Shown here: piece after piece, positions 16,097-24,889 of the stretch
How the letters are laid out: each line of letters begins with the position of its first letter
How positions within the stretch are numbered: position 1 is the first letter of the stretch
Assembly (NCBI GenBank): GCA_937920085.1
Contig: CALETE010000056.1
Location: 62,001 to 126,000 of the forward strand
Length of the DNA stretch: 64,000 nucleotides
Direction: 5' to 3'
DNA from: an uncultured Alphaproteobacteria bacterium
GTDB taxonomy: Bacteria > Pseudomonadota > Alphaproteobacteria > Caulobacterales > Caulobacteraceae
Notes under the pieces: model-generated
The model's database searches: none
Seen by the model: only the letters and a program-made list of their open reading frames with translations
Told to the model about the DNA's origin: nothing
Made by a program: the position numbers and the translations under genes

Positions 16097-18243
16097 ACGC
16101 CGGCAAACTGGGCCTTACGCTCCCGGCGACGGCGGTGCAGGATGTGCTCGGTATAACCATTGGGCTGAACCCGGCCCTGAAAAACCAAATCTAGAGCCGC
16201 TTGGAAAGCAATGCTGGCATCAGGATTACTCGCCATGGGCTGATAGAGGGGGTCCTCGGCATTCTGAGCGTCCACAACCTTGGCCATACGCAGCAAGGTT
16301 TCGCGCACTTGGGCCTCTGTGCAGACCCCGTGATGTAGCCAATTGGCGATATGCTGACTGGAAATCCGCAGGGTCGCGCGGTCCTCCATCAGGCCCACAT
16401 CGTGAATGTCTGGCACCTTCGAGCAGCCAACGCCCTGATCGATCCAGCGCACCACATAGCCCAATATGCCTTGAGAATTATTGTCCAACTCCTGCTGGAT
16501 ATCGGCCTGGTTCCAGTTGGACTTCGCCAGCGGCGGTGTCAGCAAATCTTCAGTACCTGTAGCGGCCAGCTTACCCATGGCGCTCTGGAGGGCTGCGACA
16601 TCGACCTCATGATAGTGCAGAGCATGAAGAGTCGCCGCAGTGGGCGAAGGCACCCAGGCCGTGTTGGCCCCTGCCTTGGGGTGGCCGACCTTTGCGGTCA
16701 GCATGTTCTGCATCTGGTCCGGTGCCGCCCACATGCCCTTACCGATCTGGGCACGGCCGGGGAAACCTGTGGCCAGGCCGATCTCGACATTGCGCTTTTC
16801 ATAGGCGGCCAGCCAGGGCTCAGCCTTCATGGTGTCCTTGCGGACCATGGGGCCAGCTTCCATTGCGGTGTGAATCTCGTCGCCGGTCCGGTCGAGGAAG
16901 CCGGTATTGATGAAGACAACCCGGTCTCGAGCTGCGTGGATGCAGGCCTTCAGGTTGGCGCTGGTGCGGCGTTCTTCATCCATAATGCCCAGCTTGACGG
17001 TATTGCGGGCGAGGCCGAGGGCGTCCTCAACAAGATCAAAGAGCCGGACCGCCAGGGCGACTTCGTCGGGCCCGTGCATTTTAGGCTTCACCACATAGAC
17101 AGACCCTGCCGGGCTATTGCGACGGGCACCCTTCAGGTCGTGTAGGGCGGCGGTCACGGTCACCAGGGCGTCGACAACCGTCTCAAACACAGGCTGTCCG
17201 TCCAACTGCACCATGTCTGTCATCATATGATGGCCAACATTGCGGACCAGCAGCAGGCTACGGCCGCGTAGCACGAGGTCAGAGCCCGTGGCCGTCTGGT
17301 AGCTGCGATCGGGATCAAGGGTGCGAGTCTCTGTCCGCCCACCTTTCTGGAAGCTGGCCGTCAGATCGCCCCGCATTAGGCCAAGCCAGTTGCGATAGAC
17401 ATTAGCCTTGTCCTCAGCGTCCACCGCCGCGACCGAGTCTTCGCAGTCCTGGATGGCGGTTAAGGCCGACTCCATCAGCACGTCGGCCACATGGGCAGGA
17501 TCATCCCGACCGATGGAGTGATTTGCATCGATCTGGATTTCCAGATGCAGGCCGTTATGGCGCAGCAGAACGCCCTCGGGGGCCTCAGCCCGACCGCGCC
17601 AGCCGACGCACTGGACAGGATCTTTGAGCCCTGTGCTGGCCCCGCCTGCCAGGGAAACAGATAGCAAACCGCCGTTCAGTTGATAGCCAGTGGCGTCCGC
17701 ATGGGACCCGCTGGCCAAGGGTGCGACTCGGTCGAGTAAGGTGCGGGCATAGGCAATGACCCTTGCACCACGGGCCGGGTCATATCCCTTGCCGCCCGTG
17801 GGGGGCTCAAGGGCATCGGTTCCGTATAGGGCGTCGTACAAACTGCCCCACCGGGCATTGGCTGCGTTCAGCGCATAGCGGCCGTTGGAAACCGGCACGA
17901 CCAGCTGGGGCCCGGCCAGCTTTGCGATTTCGGGATCAACATTCTGAACGCCGATCTCGAAGGCCTCTGGCTCCGGCAAGAGATAGCCAATTTTCTTTAG
18001 AAATTCAGTTTCTTCAGCAACATTCAGCGGCTTTCCCTTGTGCGCCACCCACCAGGCATCGATCTGGCCTTGCAGGTCGTCACGGCGGGCCAGCAAGTCA
18101 GCATTTCGCGGGGTGAAGTCTGCGAGAATAGCCTCCAGGGCCACCCAGAATTGTGCAGCAGAAATCCCGCTGCCTAAGAGCAATTCCTGTTCCACAAAGG
18201 CGTGCAGAATGTCGTCAACCGAAAGGCGATTGCTGATGTCCAT
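16093..18243 (-). CDS. glcB: Malate synthase G
   Basis: Condenses glyoxylate with acetyl-CoA to malate in the glyoxylate shunt; cytoplasmic. It is 716 residues, the G-isoform length. Family blocks include VYVVKPKMHGPDEVALA, GIMDEERRTSANLK, VFINTGFLDRTGDEIHT and GCSKVPDIHDVGLMEDRATL; the catalytic base Asp and substrate-binding Arg positions lie in these blocks. It is transcribed leftwards, 125 nt beyond the end of the regulator gene and close to aceA, so both shunt enzymes cluster with their probable regulator. Converges (4-nt overlap) with the plus-strand small-subunit gene. Confidence 0.97.
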   Translation of the reverse strand: MDISNRLSVDDILHAFVEQELLLGSGISAAQFWVALEAILADFTPRNADLLARRDDLQGQIDAWWVAHKGKPLNVAEETEFLKKIGYLLPEPEAFEIGVQNVDPEIAKLAGPQLVVPVSNGRYALNAANARWGSLYDALYGTDALEPPTGGKGYDPARGARVIAYARTLLDRVAPLASGSHADATGYQLNGGLLSVSLAGGASTGLKDPVQCVGWRGRAEAPEGVLLRHNGLHLEIQIDANHSIGRDDPAHVADVLMESALTAIQDCEDSVAAVDAEDKANVYRNWLGLMRGDLTASFQKGGRTETRTLDPDRSYQTATGSDLVLRGRSLLLVRNVGHHMMTDMVQLDGQPVFETVVDALVTVTAALHDLKGARRNSPAGSVYVVKPKMHGPDEVALAVRLFDLVEDALGLARNTVKLGIMDEERRTSANLKACIHAARDRVVFINTGFLDRTGDEIHTAMEAGPMVRKDTMKAEPWLAAYEKRNVEIGLATGFPGRAQIGKGMWAAPDQMQNMLTAKVGHPKAGANTAWVPSPTAATLHALHYHEVDVAALQSAMGKLAATGTEDLLTPPLAKSNWNQADIQQELDNNSQGILGYVVRWIDQGVGCSKVPDIHDVGLMEDRATLRISSQHIANWLHHGVCTEAQVRETLLRMAKVVDAQNAEDPLYQPMASNPDASIAFQAALDLVFQGRVQPNGYTEHILHRRRRERKAQFAGV

Positions 18244-18368
18244 GAAACGTCTTGCTCGTTGATAAATCGATCAGGCGACCCGGGGCTGGGTCACAATAAC
18301 CGGCGCTTTAGACACGGAAGCGAGAGAATTTGAAGCCCTTTTTGTAAGCCGCCGGTTTCGCCTAAGCC

Positions 18369-19787
18369 TCAAGCATCCGAGAAGCCGAAGGGTTCCGAGG
18401 TGCGACGAATGTCATCAGACAGGATCTGCCGTCCAATGGGCGGTGCGGATCTCGCCGTGCATTCCGTCCTATGGCAAAGGCGGCAGGTGACCCCAATGGG
18501 CGTCGCCGTTTCGGGGCCAAACCCTGATCGATCCTGAGTGTAGATCAGGGCGCTGGCATGGTCTTCGGCACAGCCCAAGGCAATCGCCCGCTCGACGCTC
18601 TGAGCGCCAAAGCCGCCACCACCCGCGGTCACGGTACGGGCGATGGAAAAGAACTTCTGGCCGTCGGGAAGCTCTAGCCATTGGGTGACGATCTGTCGGG
18701 GCGTCCGAAAGGCCTGATGGACCGTCCAAAGCGGACAGCCGCCGCCGTGCCGGGCAAAGGGAAAGCCAGCTCCGTCAAGCCGCTTGGAGACATTGCCCGC
18801 CGGATCGACCCGGATGAAGAAGAACGGCACCCGCTCCTGCCCAGGCTTTTGCAAGGTGGTCAGCCGGTGGGCGGTTTGTTCAAAGCTGGCCCCGAACTGG
18901 CGGCCAAGGGCCTCGACGTCATAGCGTTTGGATTCCACTGCCTTGGCGAAGGCAGAATAGGGCATGAGTATCGCGGCCGCGGCATAGCTGGCCAGGGCGC
19001 GCCGGGTAAGCCGCTCACCGCCCTCCGTGTCAAACCTGGTTGTCCCGAGCGCAGTATCGATCTCTGGCCTGAGTTCCAGATAGGCCAGTTGTAGGGCCAA
19101 CTGGAAGGTTTGACTGGCAGTATCGAGGGAGTCCGCCAAGAGGATTGCCCGGCGATGGCGGTCTAGCCGTCGCACCGATCCCACCATGACATTCGCCGGA
19201 AGGCGGCGCACTTTCAGGCTATGGCGTGCCTGAAGATAGCCAGACAGGCTGTCATGGCGGGCGACCGATTCCGCAATTCGCTCCGCCGCATCATCTAAGG
19301 TGGGAAAGCTGTTGCGCCGTGCCGCCAGGAACCGCCGGGATTCAGCCACAGGGTCAGGTGGGTCATCTGAGCTTTCGCCGGCGGCGCCTGCCTCTGCACC
19401 GCGGTCGGCCAGGGCCAACTGCTCCTCGCGATAGGCGGTGTAAAGCCGCAAAAAGGCATCGGTAATACCTGGGAAGTTCGTGGCAACATCTGCCGTTTCC
19501 AGGGGCTGAAGATCGATATCTGCGAACATGGGGTCCTTGAGAACCCCCTGCAGCCGCGCGGCGTGATCTGATCCTTCCTTGCCCGCCAGGGCCGACATAT
19601 CGAACTTGTAGGTCTGGGCCAGGCGCAACAGCATTTCCGCACTGAGGGGGCGGTGATTGCGTTCGAGCAGGGCGATATAGGAAGGGGACACTTCAAGGTC
19701 GGCGGCCATATCAGCCTGGGTCAGGCCATGATCCCGGCGCAGGCGACGTAGGCTTGGGCCAACGTAAAGGCGGCGATCGGCGGACAT
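18369..19787 (-). CDS. XRE-type regulator with DUF2083 (short-chain acyl/ICL regulator family)
   Basis: About 472 residues. An N-terminal XRE helix-turn-helix (LRRLRRDHGLTQADMAADLE, SPSYIALLERNHRPLS) is followed by a large domain of the ImmA/IrrE-like and DUF2083 type, with four C-terminal cysteines in CRLCHRTECTARSAPP that may bind metal. This is the architecture of RamB, PccR and other short-chain fatty acyl regulators that control isocitrate lyase and acyl-CoA carboxylation genes. It is divergent from aceA and lies next to glcB, as expected. I start at ATG 19787; an upstream ATG at 19823 would place the start inside the inverted repeat at 19814-19840. Autoregulation is likely. Confidence 0.9.
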   Translation of the reverse strand: MSADRRLYVGPSLRRLRRDHGLTQADMAADLEVSPSYIALLERNHRPLSAEMLLRLAQTYKFDMSALAGKEGSDHAARLQGVLKDPMFADIDLQPLETADVATNFPGITDAFLRLYTAYREEQLALADRGAEAGAAGESSDDPPDPVAESRRFLAARRNSFPTLDDAAERIAESVARHDSLSGYLQARHSLKVRRLPANVMVGSVRRLDRHRRAILLADSLDTASQTFQLALQLAYLELRPEIDTALGTTRFDTEGGERLTRRALASYAAAAILMPYSAFAKAVESKRYDVEALGRQFGASFEQTAHRLTTLQKPGQERVPFFFIRVDPAGNVSKRLDGAGFPFARHGGGCPLWTVHQAFRTPRQIVTQWLELPDGQKFFSIARTVTAGGGGFGAQSVERAIALGCAEDHASALIYTQDRSGFGPETATPIGVTCRLCHRTECTARSAPPIGRQILSDDIRRTSEPFGFSDA

Positions 19788-19813
19788 CGGCGCAATCCCA
19801 TATTGTCTACTTC

Positions 19814-19840
19814 TTACAGACATACAGGAAATTTCTGTAA
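19814..19840. promoter_or_regulatory. Inverted repeat in the regulator/aceA intergenic region
   Basis: TTACAGA (19814-19820) and TCTGTAA (19834-19840) form a perfect 7-bp inverted repeat with a 13-nt spacer in the short gap between the divergent XRE-type regulator and aceA. Further TTACA and ACAG elements lie around it. Position and symmetry suggest the operator of the adjacent regulator. It does not match the TTTGCAAA-type sites known for RamB/PccR. Confidence 0.5.
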
Positions 19841-19934
19841 AGTGTTACAACTAAACCGCAATCGACTCCACATCAGCCGAGCGGGTCTGTAGGCCGTCGT
19901 CCAAATTCCATTGTCGCATCAAGGACGCGTACCC

Positions 19935-21527
19935 ATGTCTTATCAAGACCACATTTCCCAGGTCGGCCAGCTGATTCAAACCAAGAGCGGAACCTGGGAC
20001 GGTATCAGTGCCGAATCCGTGGCACGCATGCGCCTGCAAAACCGCTTCCTCACCGGCCTGGACATCGCCCGTTATACCGCCGCGATCATGCGCAAGGACA
20101 TGGCGGCCTATGACGCCGACTCTTCGCAATACACCCAGTCCCTGGGCTGCTGGCACGGCTTCATTGGCCAGCAGAAGATGATCTCCATCAAGAAGCACTT
20201 CGGCAATACCGACCGTCGCTACCTCTACCTATCTGGCTGGATGGTTGCAGCCCTGCGCTCTGATTTCGGCCCCCTGCCCGACCAGTCCATGCACGAAAAG
20301 ACCTCGGTCCCGGCCCTGATCGAAGAGCTCTACACCTTCCTGCGTCAGGCTGACGCCCGCGAGTTGGGCGGCATGTTCCGCGACATCGACGCCGCTCGCG
20401 CCGCGGGTGACGCTGCCAAGGAAAAGGCCTTGCTGGCCGCCGTGGACAATTATCAGACCCACGTGGTTCCGATCATCGCCGACATCGACGCAGGTTTTGG
20501 TAATGCCGAAGCCACCTACCTCCTGGCCAAGAAGATGATCGAAGCTGGTGCCTGCGCCCTTCAGATCGAAAACCAAGTCTCCGACGAAAAGCAGTGTGGC
20601 CACCAAGACGGCAAGGTCACCGTGCCGCACGAAGACTTCCTGCAAAAGGTCCGCGCCTGCCGTTACGCCTTCCTGGAGCTGGGCGTTGAGGACGGCATCA
20701 TCGTCACCCGCACCGACTCCCTCGGCGCTGGTCTCACCAAGCAGATCGCTGTCAGCCATGCACCGGGCGACCTGGGCGACCAGTACAACAGCTTCCTCGA
20801 TTGCGAAGAAATCACCCCGGAAAACGCCCAGAACGGCGACGTGATCATCAACCGCAATGGCAAGATGCTGCGTCCCAAGCGTCTGCCGTCTAACCTGTTC
20901 CAGTTCCGCGAAGGCACGGGCGCAGAGCGTTGCGTTCTGGACTCCATCACCTCCCTGCAGAACGGTGCAGATCTGCTGTGGATCGAAACCGAAAAGCCCC
21001 ACGTTGAGCAGATTGCCAGCATGATGGACAAGGTTCGCGAAGTGATCCCCAACGCCAAGCTGGTCTATAACAACTCACCGTCCTTCAACTGGACCCTGAA
21101 CTTCCGCCAGCAGGTGTTCGACGCCTACAAGGCGGCGGGCAAGGACGTCTCGACCTATGACCGCGACAAGCTGATGAGCGTTGATTATGACGCTACGGAC
21201 TTGGCCATTGAAGCCGACGAACGTATCCGCACCTTCCAAGCTGACGGTGCCAAGCGTGCGGGCATCTTCCACCACCTGATCACCCTGCCGACCTATCACA
21301 CGGCCGCCCTGTCCACGGACAACCTGGCCAAGGAATACTTCGGGACCCAGGGCATGCTAGGCTACGTCCTCGGCGTCCAGCGCCAGGAGATCCGCCAGGG
21401 GATCGCTTGCGTGAAGCACCAGAATATGTCCGGCTCGGACATCGGCGATGACCACAAGGAATACTTCGCCGGCGAAGCGGCCCTGAAGGCCGGTGGCGCA
21501 CACAATACGATGAACCAGTTCGGCTAA
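19935..21527 (+). CDS. aceA: Isocitrate lyase
   Basis: Cleaves isocitrate to glyoxylate and succinate, first step of the glyoxylate shunt; cytoplasmic. About 530 residues, the long bacterial type (E. coli AceA has 434), with additional helices in the middle. The active-site loop reads KQCGHQDGK (219-227; catalytic C221), where E. coli has KKCGH. Metal-binding Asp residues lie in ADIDAGFG. I start at ATG 19935, preceded by AAGGA (19921-19925); an in-frame TTG at 19911 is less likely. Transcription ends at a strong terminator (21553-21584). Divergent from its probable regulator. Confidence 0.96.
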   Translation: MSYQDHISQVGQLIQTKSGTWDGISAESVARMRLQNRFLTGLDIARYTAAIMRKDMAAYDADSSQYTQSLGCWHGFIGQQKMISIKKHFGNTDRRYLYLSGWMVAALRSDFGPLPDQSMHEKTSVPALIEELYTFLRQADARELGGMFRDIDAARAAGDAAKEKALLAAVDNYQTHVVPIIADIDAGFGNAEATYLLAKKMIEAGACALQIENQVSDEKQCGHQDGKVTVPHEDFLQKVRACRYAFLELGVEDGIIVTRTDSLGAGLTKQIAVSHAPGDLGDQYNSFLDCEEITPENAQNGDVIINRNGKMLRPKRLPSNLFQFREGTGAERCVLDSITSLQNGADLLWIETEKPHVEQIASMMDKVREVIPNAKLVYNNSPSFNWTLNFRQQVFDAYKAAGKDVSTYDRDKLMSVDYDATDLAIEADERIRTFQADGAKRAGIFHHLITLPTYHTAALSTDNLAKEYFGTQGMLGYVLGVQRQEIRQGIACVKHQNMSGSDIGDDHKEYFAGEAALKAGGAHNTMNQFG

Positions 21528-21552
21528 GTCGGGTTCAAGGCACCTAAGGACA

Positions 21553-21584
21553 AAGGCCCGGAGCTTGCGCTCCGGGCCTTTTTT
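21553..21584 (+). terminator. Intrinsic terminator of aceA
   Basis: A perfect 12-bp stem (21553-21564 with 21569-21580, 4-nt loop TTGC) followed by six T residues (21579-21584), starting 25 nt after the aceA stop. The stem is very G+C-rich, so this is a strong rho-independent terminator. Confidence 0.95.
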
Positions 21585-21628
21585 CTGTTTGGCCCACAGC
21601 CAGGATTGGTCTGAGACCTGTTGGCCAC

Positions 21629-21856
21629 CTAGCCCTTGGGGGCAGGATTGGCCTTCATAAAGGCCCGGCAGTCAGCCGAGATCTTGTCGACATTCTTCGC
21701 CAAGCAGGCCTGGACAGCAGACCTGTTGAAGGTCGCCATTTCGGGCTTACAGACCACCTTGGCATCGGCAATGCAGGCTGCCTTGCTAGGTTCAGCATGG
21801 ACCAGGGCCGGGGTGCTCAAGGCGAGGACCGCAGCGAGGGAAAGACAGAGTTTCAT
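21629..21856 (-). CDS. Small exported cysteine-rich protein (GLG1/FGFR-type Cys repeat)
   Basis: A 75-residue protein: signal peptide MKLCLSLAAVLALS...VHA (1-21), then one short domain with four cysteines spaced as in AACIADAKVVC, VQACLAKNVDKIS and DCRAFM. This spacing (C-x7-C, then CL..N, then C) matches a single cysteine-rich repeat of the GLG1/FGFR type found in small bacterial periplasmic proteins of unknown function. Two disulfides would stabilise it. I start at ATG 21856; an upstream start at 21880 would place extra residues before the signal. It stands alone, convergent with aceA. Confidence 0.7.
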   Translation of the reverse strand: MKLCLSLAAVLALSTPALVHAEPSKAACIADAKVVCKPEMATFNRSAVQACLAKNVDKISADCRAFMKANPAPKG

Positions 21857-22049
21857 GGAAATCTCTTTGGAATGAGGCAAGGATTTGGCCCCTGAGTTCG
21901 TTTCTCCGCCCCCAGATTGTCAATCTTGAACCTGGCGGGATGACCAAAATGTCCGAACGGGTCCCGGCGGTTTCACCCTCAATTGAGCCGGTCGGCTTCT
22001 TGATGGACACTGTCTTCGTGCGTACCCTGCGCCCAGTCTATTTTCGTCT

Positions 22050-22649
22050 TCAGTATTCCACTGCGCACCCATAGGCCCTGGTCAGGGGGTGCTTCACAGG
22101 CCTTCCTGACCTTAGATTTCGCAGAGCCGCCGTAACATAGTCCTGGCCGTTATCGCGGGTCCTTTGGGGGTCAGGATCCACCGCGCCCTGATAGGCCAGC
22201 CGTCCATCCTTGCCGATGACAAAGACCGTGGGCGTCGTCCGGACGCCATAGGCTTGGCCGATGCGGGTGTCTTCATCCAGGATCAGGCTGGTCGCCTGCG
22301 CGCCTATCGCCAACAGCCGCGCCTTGGCAGCGTCAACCGTGAGATAGCCCGGCCTACCTGGCGGGGACGTATTTATGGAGAGCCAGACAACACCAGCCTT
22401 GGCAGCCCGACCCTGAATAGCTTGCATGAGTCCACGCTGATATTTCAGCGCTGTGTAGGGACAGACGGGGCTGGTCCATTCCAGGACGACGATCCTACCC
22501 GCATAGTCCGTCAGGGCATGGGATCGCCCATCAGATCCCAGTGCTGAAAAACCGGGCGCAGGATTGCCAATTTCGACCCGCCCGAGGCCAGCCCAGGCAG
22601 GGATACCAAACAACCCGAGGCAGAGGGCCAGGATCAGGGCGCGCGCCAT
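22050..22649 (-). CDS. Exported redoxin/thioredoxin-fold protein
   Basis: About 199 residues with a signal peptide (MARALILALCLGLFG...AWA, 1-20) and an AhpC/TSA-like thioredoxin fold: IGNPAPGFSALGSDGR, then the single active-site Cys C63 in SPVCPYTALKY, then TTPTVFVIGKDG. A second Cys is near the C-terminus (AYGCAVEY). One-Cys CPYT instead of CxxC argues for a peroxiredoxin-like or metal-handling role rather than a classical disulfide reductase. I start at ATG 22649, 19 nt after the stop of the copper-monooxygenase-like gene, so it is the last gene of that operon; longer in-frame starts would run into that gene. Confidence 0.82.
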   Translation of the reverse strand: MARALILALCLGLFGIPAWAGLGRVEIGNPAPGFSALGSDGRSHALTDYAGRIVVLEWTSPVCPYTALKYQRGLMQAIQGRAAKAGVVWLSINTSPPGRPGYLTVDAAKARLLAIGAQATSLILDEDTRIGQAYGVRTTPTVFVIGKDGRLAYQGAVDPDPQRTRDNGQDYVTAALRNLRSGRPVKHPLTRAYGCAVEY

Positions 22650-22668
22650 GGCCCGCGCCCTGTCTCGA

Positions 22669-24765
22669 CTAGTGTGACGCCGCAGGCGATGCCGCAGATT
22701 GCGTCGACGCTGGGGCAGGCGGAGGTGCAGGCGGGCCACCGCCGGCAGGGCCGCCCCGACGCATGCCGCGCATCATGGCGAAGACCTTGTCCAGTTCCTC
22801 CTGGCTGACGGCACCATCGTGATTGGAGTCGATCAGGAAGAAATTGGACTTCATCTTCTCGCCCATACGGCCAATCAGTTCTTCCTTCTGGAGCTTACCA
22901 TCCATGTTGGAGTCCATGATTCCCATGAAGCGGCTCTTGTTCATCAGCTCATCATAGGTGTTCATGCTCGCCGATGTCTCACCTGCCCAGCGATAACGGA
23001 CAGCCGTGTAGAGCATTTCGTCGAAGGATTGATCACCCCAAGGCACGGTCCGATTGGGGTCAGGATTGGCCGGATTCCGCTTGGAATTGTCATAGGTATA
23101 GATGGCGATCAGATTCGAACCCGCTGGCACCGGAATGGGCTCCGCAAACTCATATTCCCGCTGCCAGTTGAAGTCATACTGAGACAGGGAAAGCAGAAGC
23201 TTCTCCTTGCCATCAGGATAGCGGATCCAGAGCTGGGAAGAGGCCCCGCGATAGTGCGCGTGGGGGAAGGCACCGTGCAGGATCGCATCCTTGGGGAAAT
23301 AGAGATGCGCCGTCTGCTTCCAGTTGGGTTCATTCGGCGGGATGCTGATGTTCGGATTGATGATGACCGAATTGTGCATGACCAAGTTCGGTGCCTTGTC
23401 ATAGAAGTACAGGGCGATCTGCGGCTTCTCAGTCACGGCCTTGCCAAACGGCGTATAGTGGTTTTGGAAACCGATTGCGCCACCTGGCGGAATGAAAGCG
23501 CCGGTATCAGCAGGCTGAACGATGGACTCAGCGCCAACCGCATAGCCACCCACTGACACGCCCCAACGGCTTTCATTGGCAGGTTCACCGGGATTGGGCA
23601 CTTGGTTCAGATAGCCGGTCAGGACGTGGTGCACGGCTTGGCGATTGACAACCTTGACCGTGGAAGCTCGCAGCCACTTTCCCTCGGCAAGGGGGTTCAC
23701 AACGAAGGGCCGCTGATAGTCAACAACGCCCGTCGCGGGAATGTCATAGCCTGGAATGTCCAAGATCAGGTCCGGCTTGCCCAGGGGCCATTCAGAAGCG
23801 TGATATTCAACCGCGGCGATCGGGTCATCCCCGTCGCCGCGCGGCGAACCGGCTTCGATCCAGTGGACCATCTGCTTGATCTGCTCAGAGCTCAGGCTGC
23901 GATCCCCATGGAACTTGCCTACGTCAGGATCGGCCCGCCAAGGCGGCATGCGCTGAGTGCGGATCACCTCGCGGATCATAGGCGCGAAGCTCTTGATCCG
24001 CTGATAGTTGGTGAAGGGCATGGGGCCAATGCCACCGGGCTGGTGACAGGCCACGCACTTATCCTGAATGATCGGTGCAATGACTTTCGAGTACGAAATG
24101 TTGACCGCTGAAGGTTTTCCACGGTCAGGGAAGTTGATCAGGCAACCCACGGCAGGCTGACGTTCCACCGCAACGGGCTTGCCAGCCAGAAAGGCGTTCA
24201 GAGCATCTGCAGCCCAGGTCGCCGAAGCCTTGGCCTTCTGGCGCTCATAGGTGACCCGGTCATCGACGGGGCCACGATAGATGACGGTCCACGTCTTTGG
24301 ATTGAGGATGATGACTTCCGCCGTGCGGGTCACACCCAGTTGCTCACCGACCAGTTGGTTTGCGTCAGACAGAATCGGCATGTCCATGCCGTATTCCTTG
24401 GCTTCCGCAGCGATTTCCTGACGGGTGTCCATGGGATTGGAGTTCAGCATCATGAACTCGACGCCCTTGCCCTTGAAGGCCGCTTGCAGGGCCTTCATCG
24501 ATGACGCCGTGTTCCGGCTGACCGGGCACCCATTCTGCTGGGTGATGATCACAACCGCCGAAGCATCTGCCAAGCGGTAGAGTTCATGGGACTCGAAATT
24601 CTGGTCGGAAAGGCGGAAATTATCGACCTTTGTCGGGCTGACGACCACGGCATCATCGGCTTGGGCCGACGCGACGTTTGGGCCTCTCAGGCCGACATAG
24701 CCAAGACCTAGTGCACCGACCACAGCCGTTGCCACCAAAGCGGCACTCAGAAGTCTCTTGGACAT
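22669..24765 (-). CDS. Redoxin - cytochrome c - PHM-like copper monooxygenase - EF-hand fusion
   Basis: A 698-residue exported multidomain protein. Order: signal/anchor segment 1-34; redoxin domain about 40-195 with C80 (QQNGCPVSR); c-type haem motif CVACH 237-241; a PHM-like domain about 320-595; two EF-hand loops, DSNMDGKLQKEE (618-629) and DSNHDGAVSQEE (646-657); a Gly/Pro/Ala-rich tail. The copper ligands of peptidylglycine monooxygenase all have equivalents: H379, H380 and H436 for CuH; H502, H504 and M584 (in FDEM) for CuM, with similar spacing. The natural reading is a periplasmic copper monooxygenase with its own electron relay. Substrate unknown. It is followed by a second redoxin and preceded by a cytochrome c lipoprotein. 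Confidence 0.88.
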   Translation of the reverse strand: MSKRLLSAALVATAVVGALGLGYVGLRGPNVASAQADDAVVVSPTKVDNFRLSDQNFESHELYRLADASAVVIITQQNGCPVSRNTASSMKALQAAFKGKGVEFMMLNSNPMDTRQEIAAEAKEYGMDMPILSDANQLVGEQLGVTRTAEVIILNPKTWTVIYRGPVDDRVTYERQKAKASATWAADALNAFLAGKPVAVERQPAVGCLINFPDRGKPSAVNISYSKVIAPIIQDKCVACHQPGGIGPMPFTNYQRIKSFAPMIREVIRTQRMPPWRADPDVGKFHGDRSLSSEQIKQMVHWIEAGSPRGDGDDPIAAVEYHASEWPLGKPDLILDIPGYDIPATGVVDYQRPFVVNPLAEGKWLRASTVKVVNRQAVHHVLTGYLNQVPNPGEPANESRWGVSVGGYAVGAESIVQPADTGAFIPPGGAIGFQNHYTPFGKAVTEKPQIALYFYDKAPNLVMHNSVIINPNISIPPNEPNWKQTAHLYFPKDAILHGAFPHAHYRGASSQLWIRYPDGKEKLLLSLSQYDFNWQREYEFAEPIPVPAGSNLIAIYTYDNSKRNPANPDPNRTVPWGDQSFDEMLYTAVRYRWAGETSASMNTYDELMNKSRFMGIMDSNMDGKLQKEELIGRMGEKMKSNFFLIDSNHDGAVSQEELDKVFAMMRGMRRGGPAGGGPPAPPPAPASTQSAASPAASH

Positions 24766-24889
24766 ATTCCCTCCAAAGTCGGCTCTATCGTGACCGACTG
24801 CTCAGTGATCTTGATCTAGCACGGGCGTTAACGAGCGCAATCCTAACGCTCTTCTGATCCAAAAAGATTTCGGGTGTATTTCTGGATCG

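Noticed and set aside
16351..17145. 264-codon plus-strand frame inside glcB
   Set aside because: Shadow of malate synthase G.
20229..21002. 257-codon minus-strand frame inside aceA
   Set aside because: Shadow of isocitrate lyase.
21940..22074. 44-residue plus-strand ORF
   Set aside because: No RBS, overlaps the 3' end of the redoxin gene, no recognisable signal or domain.
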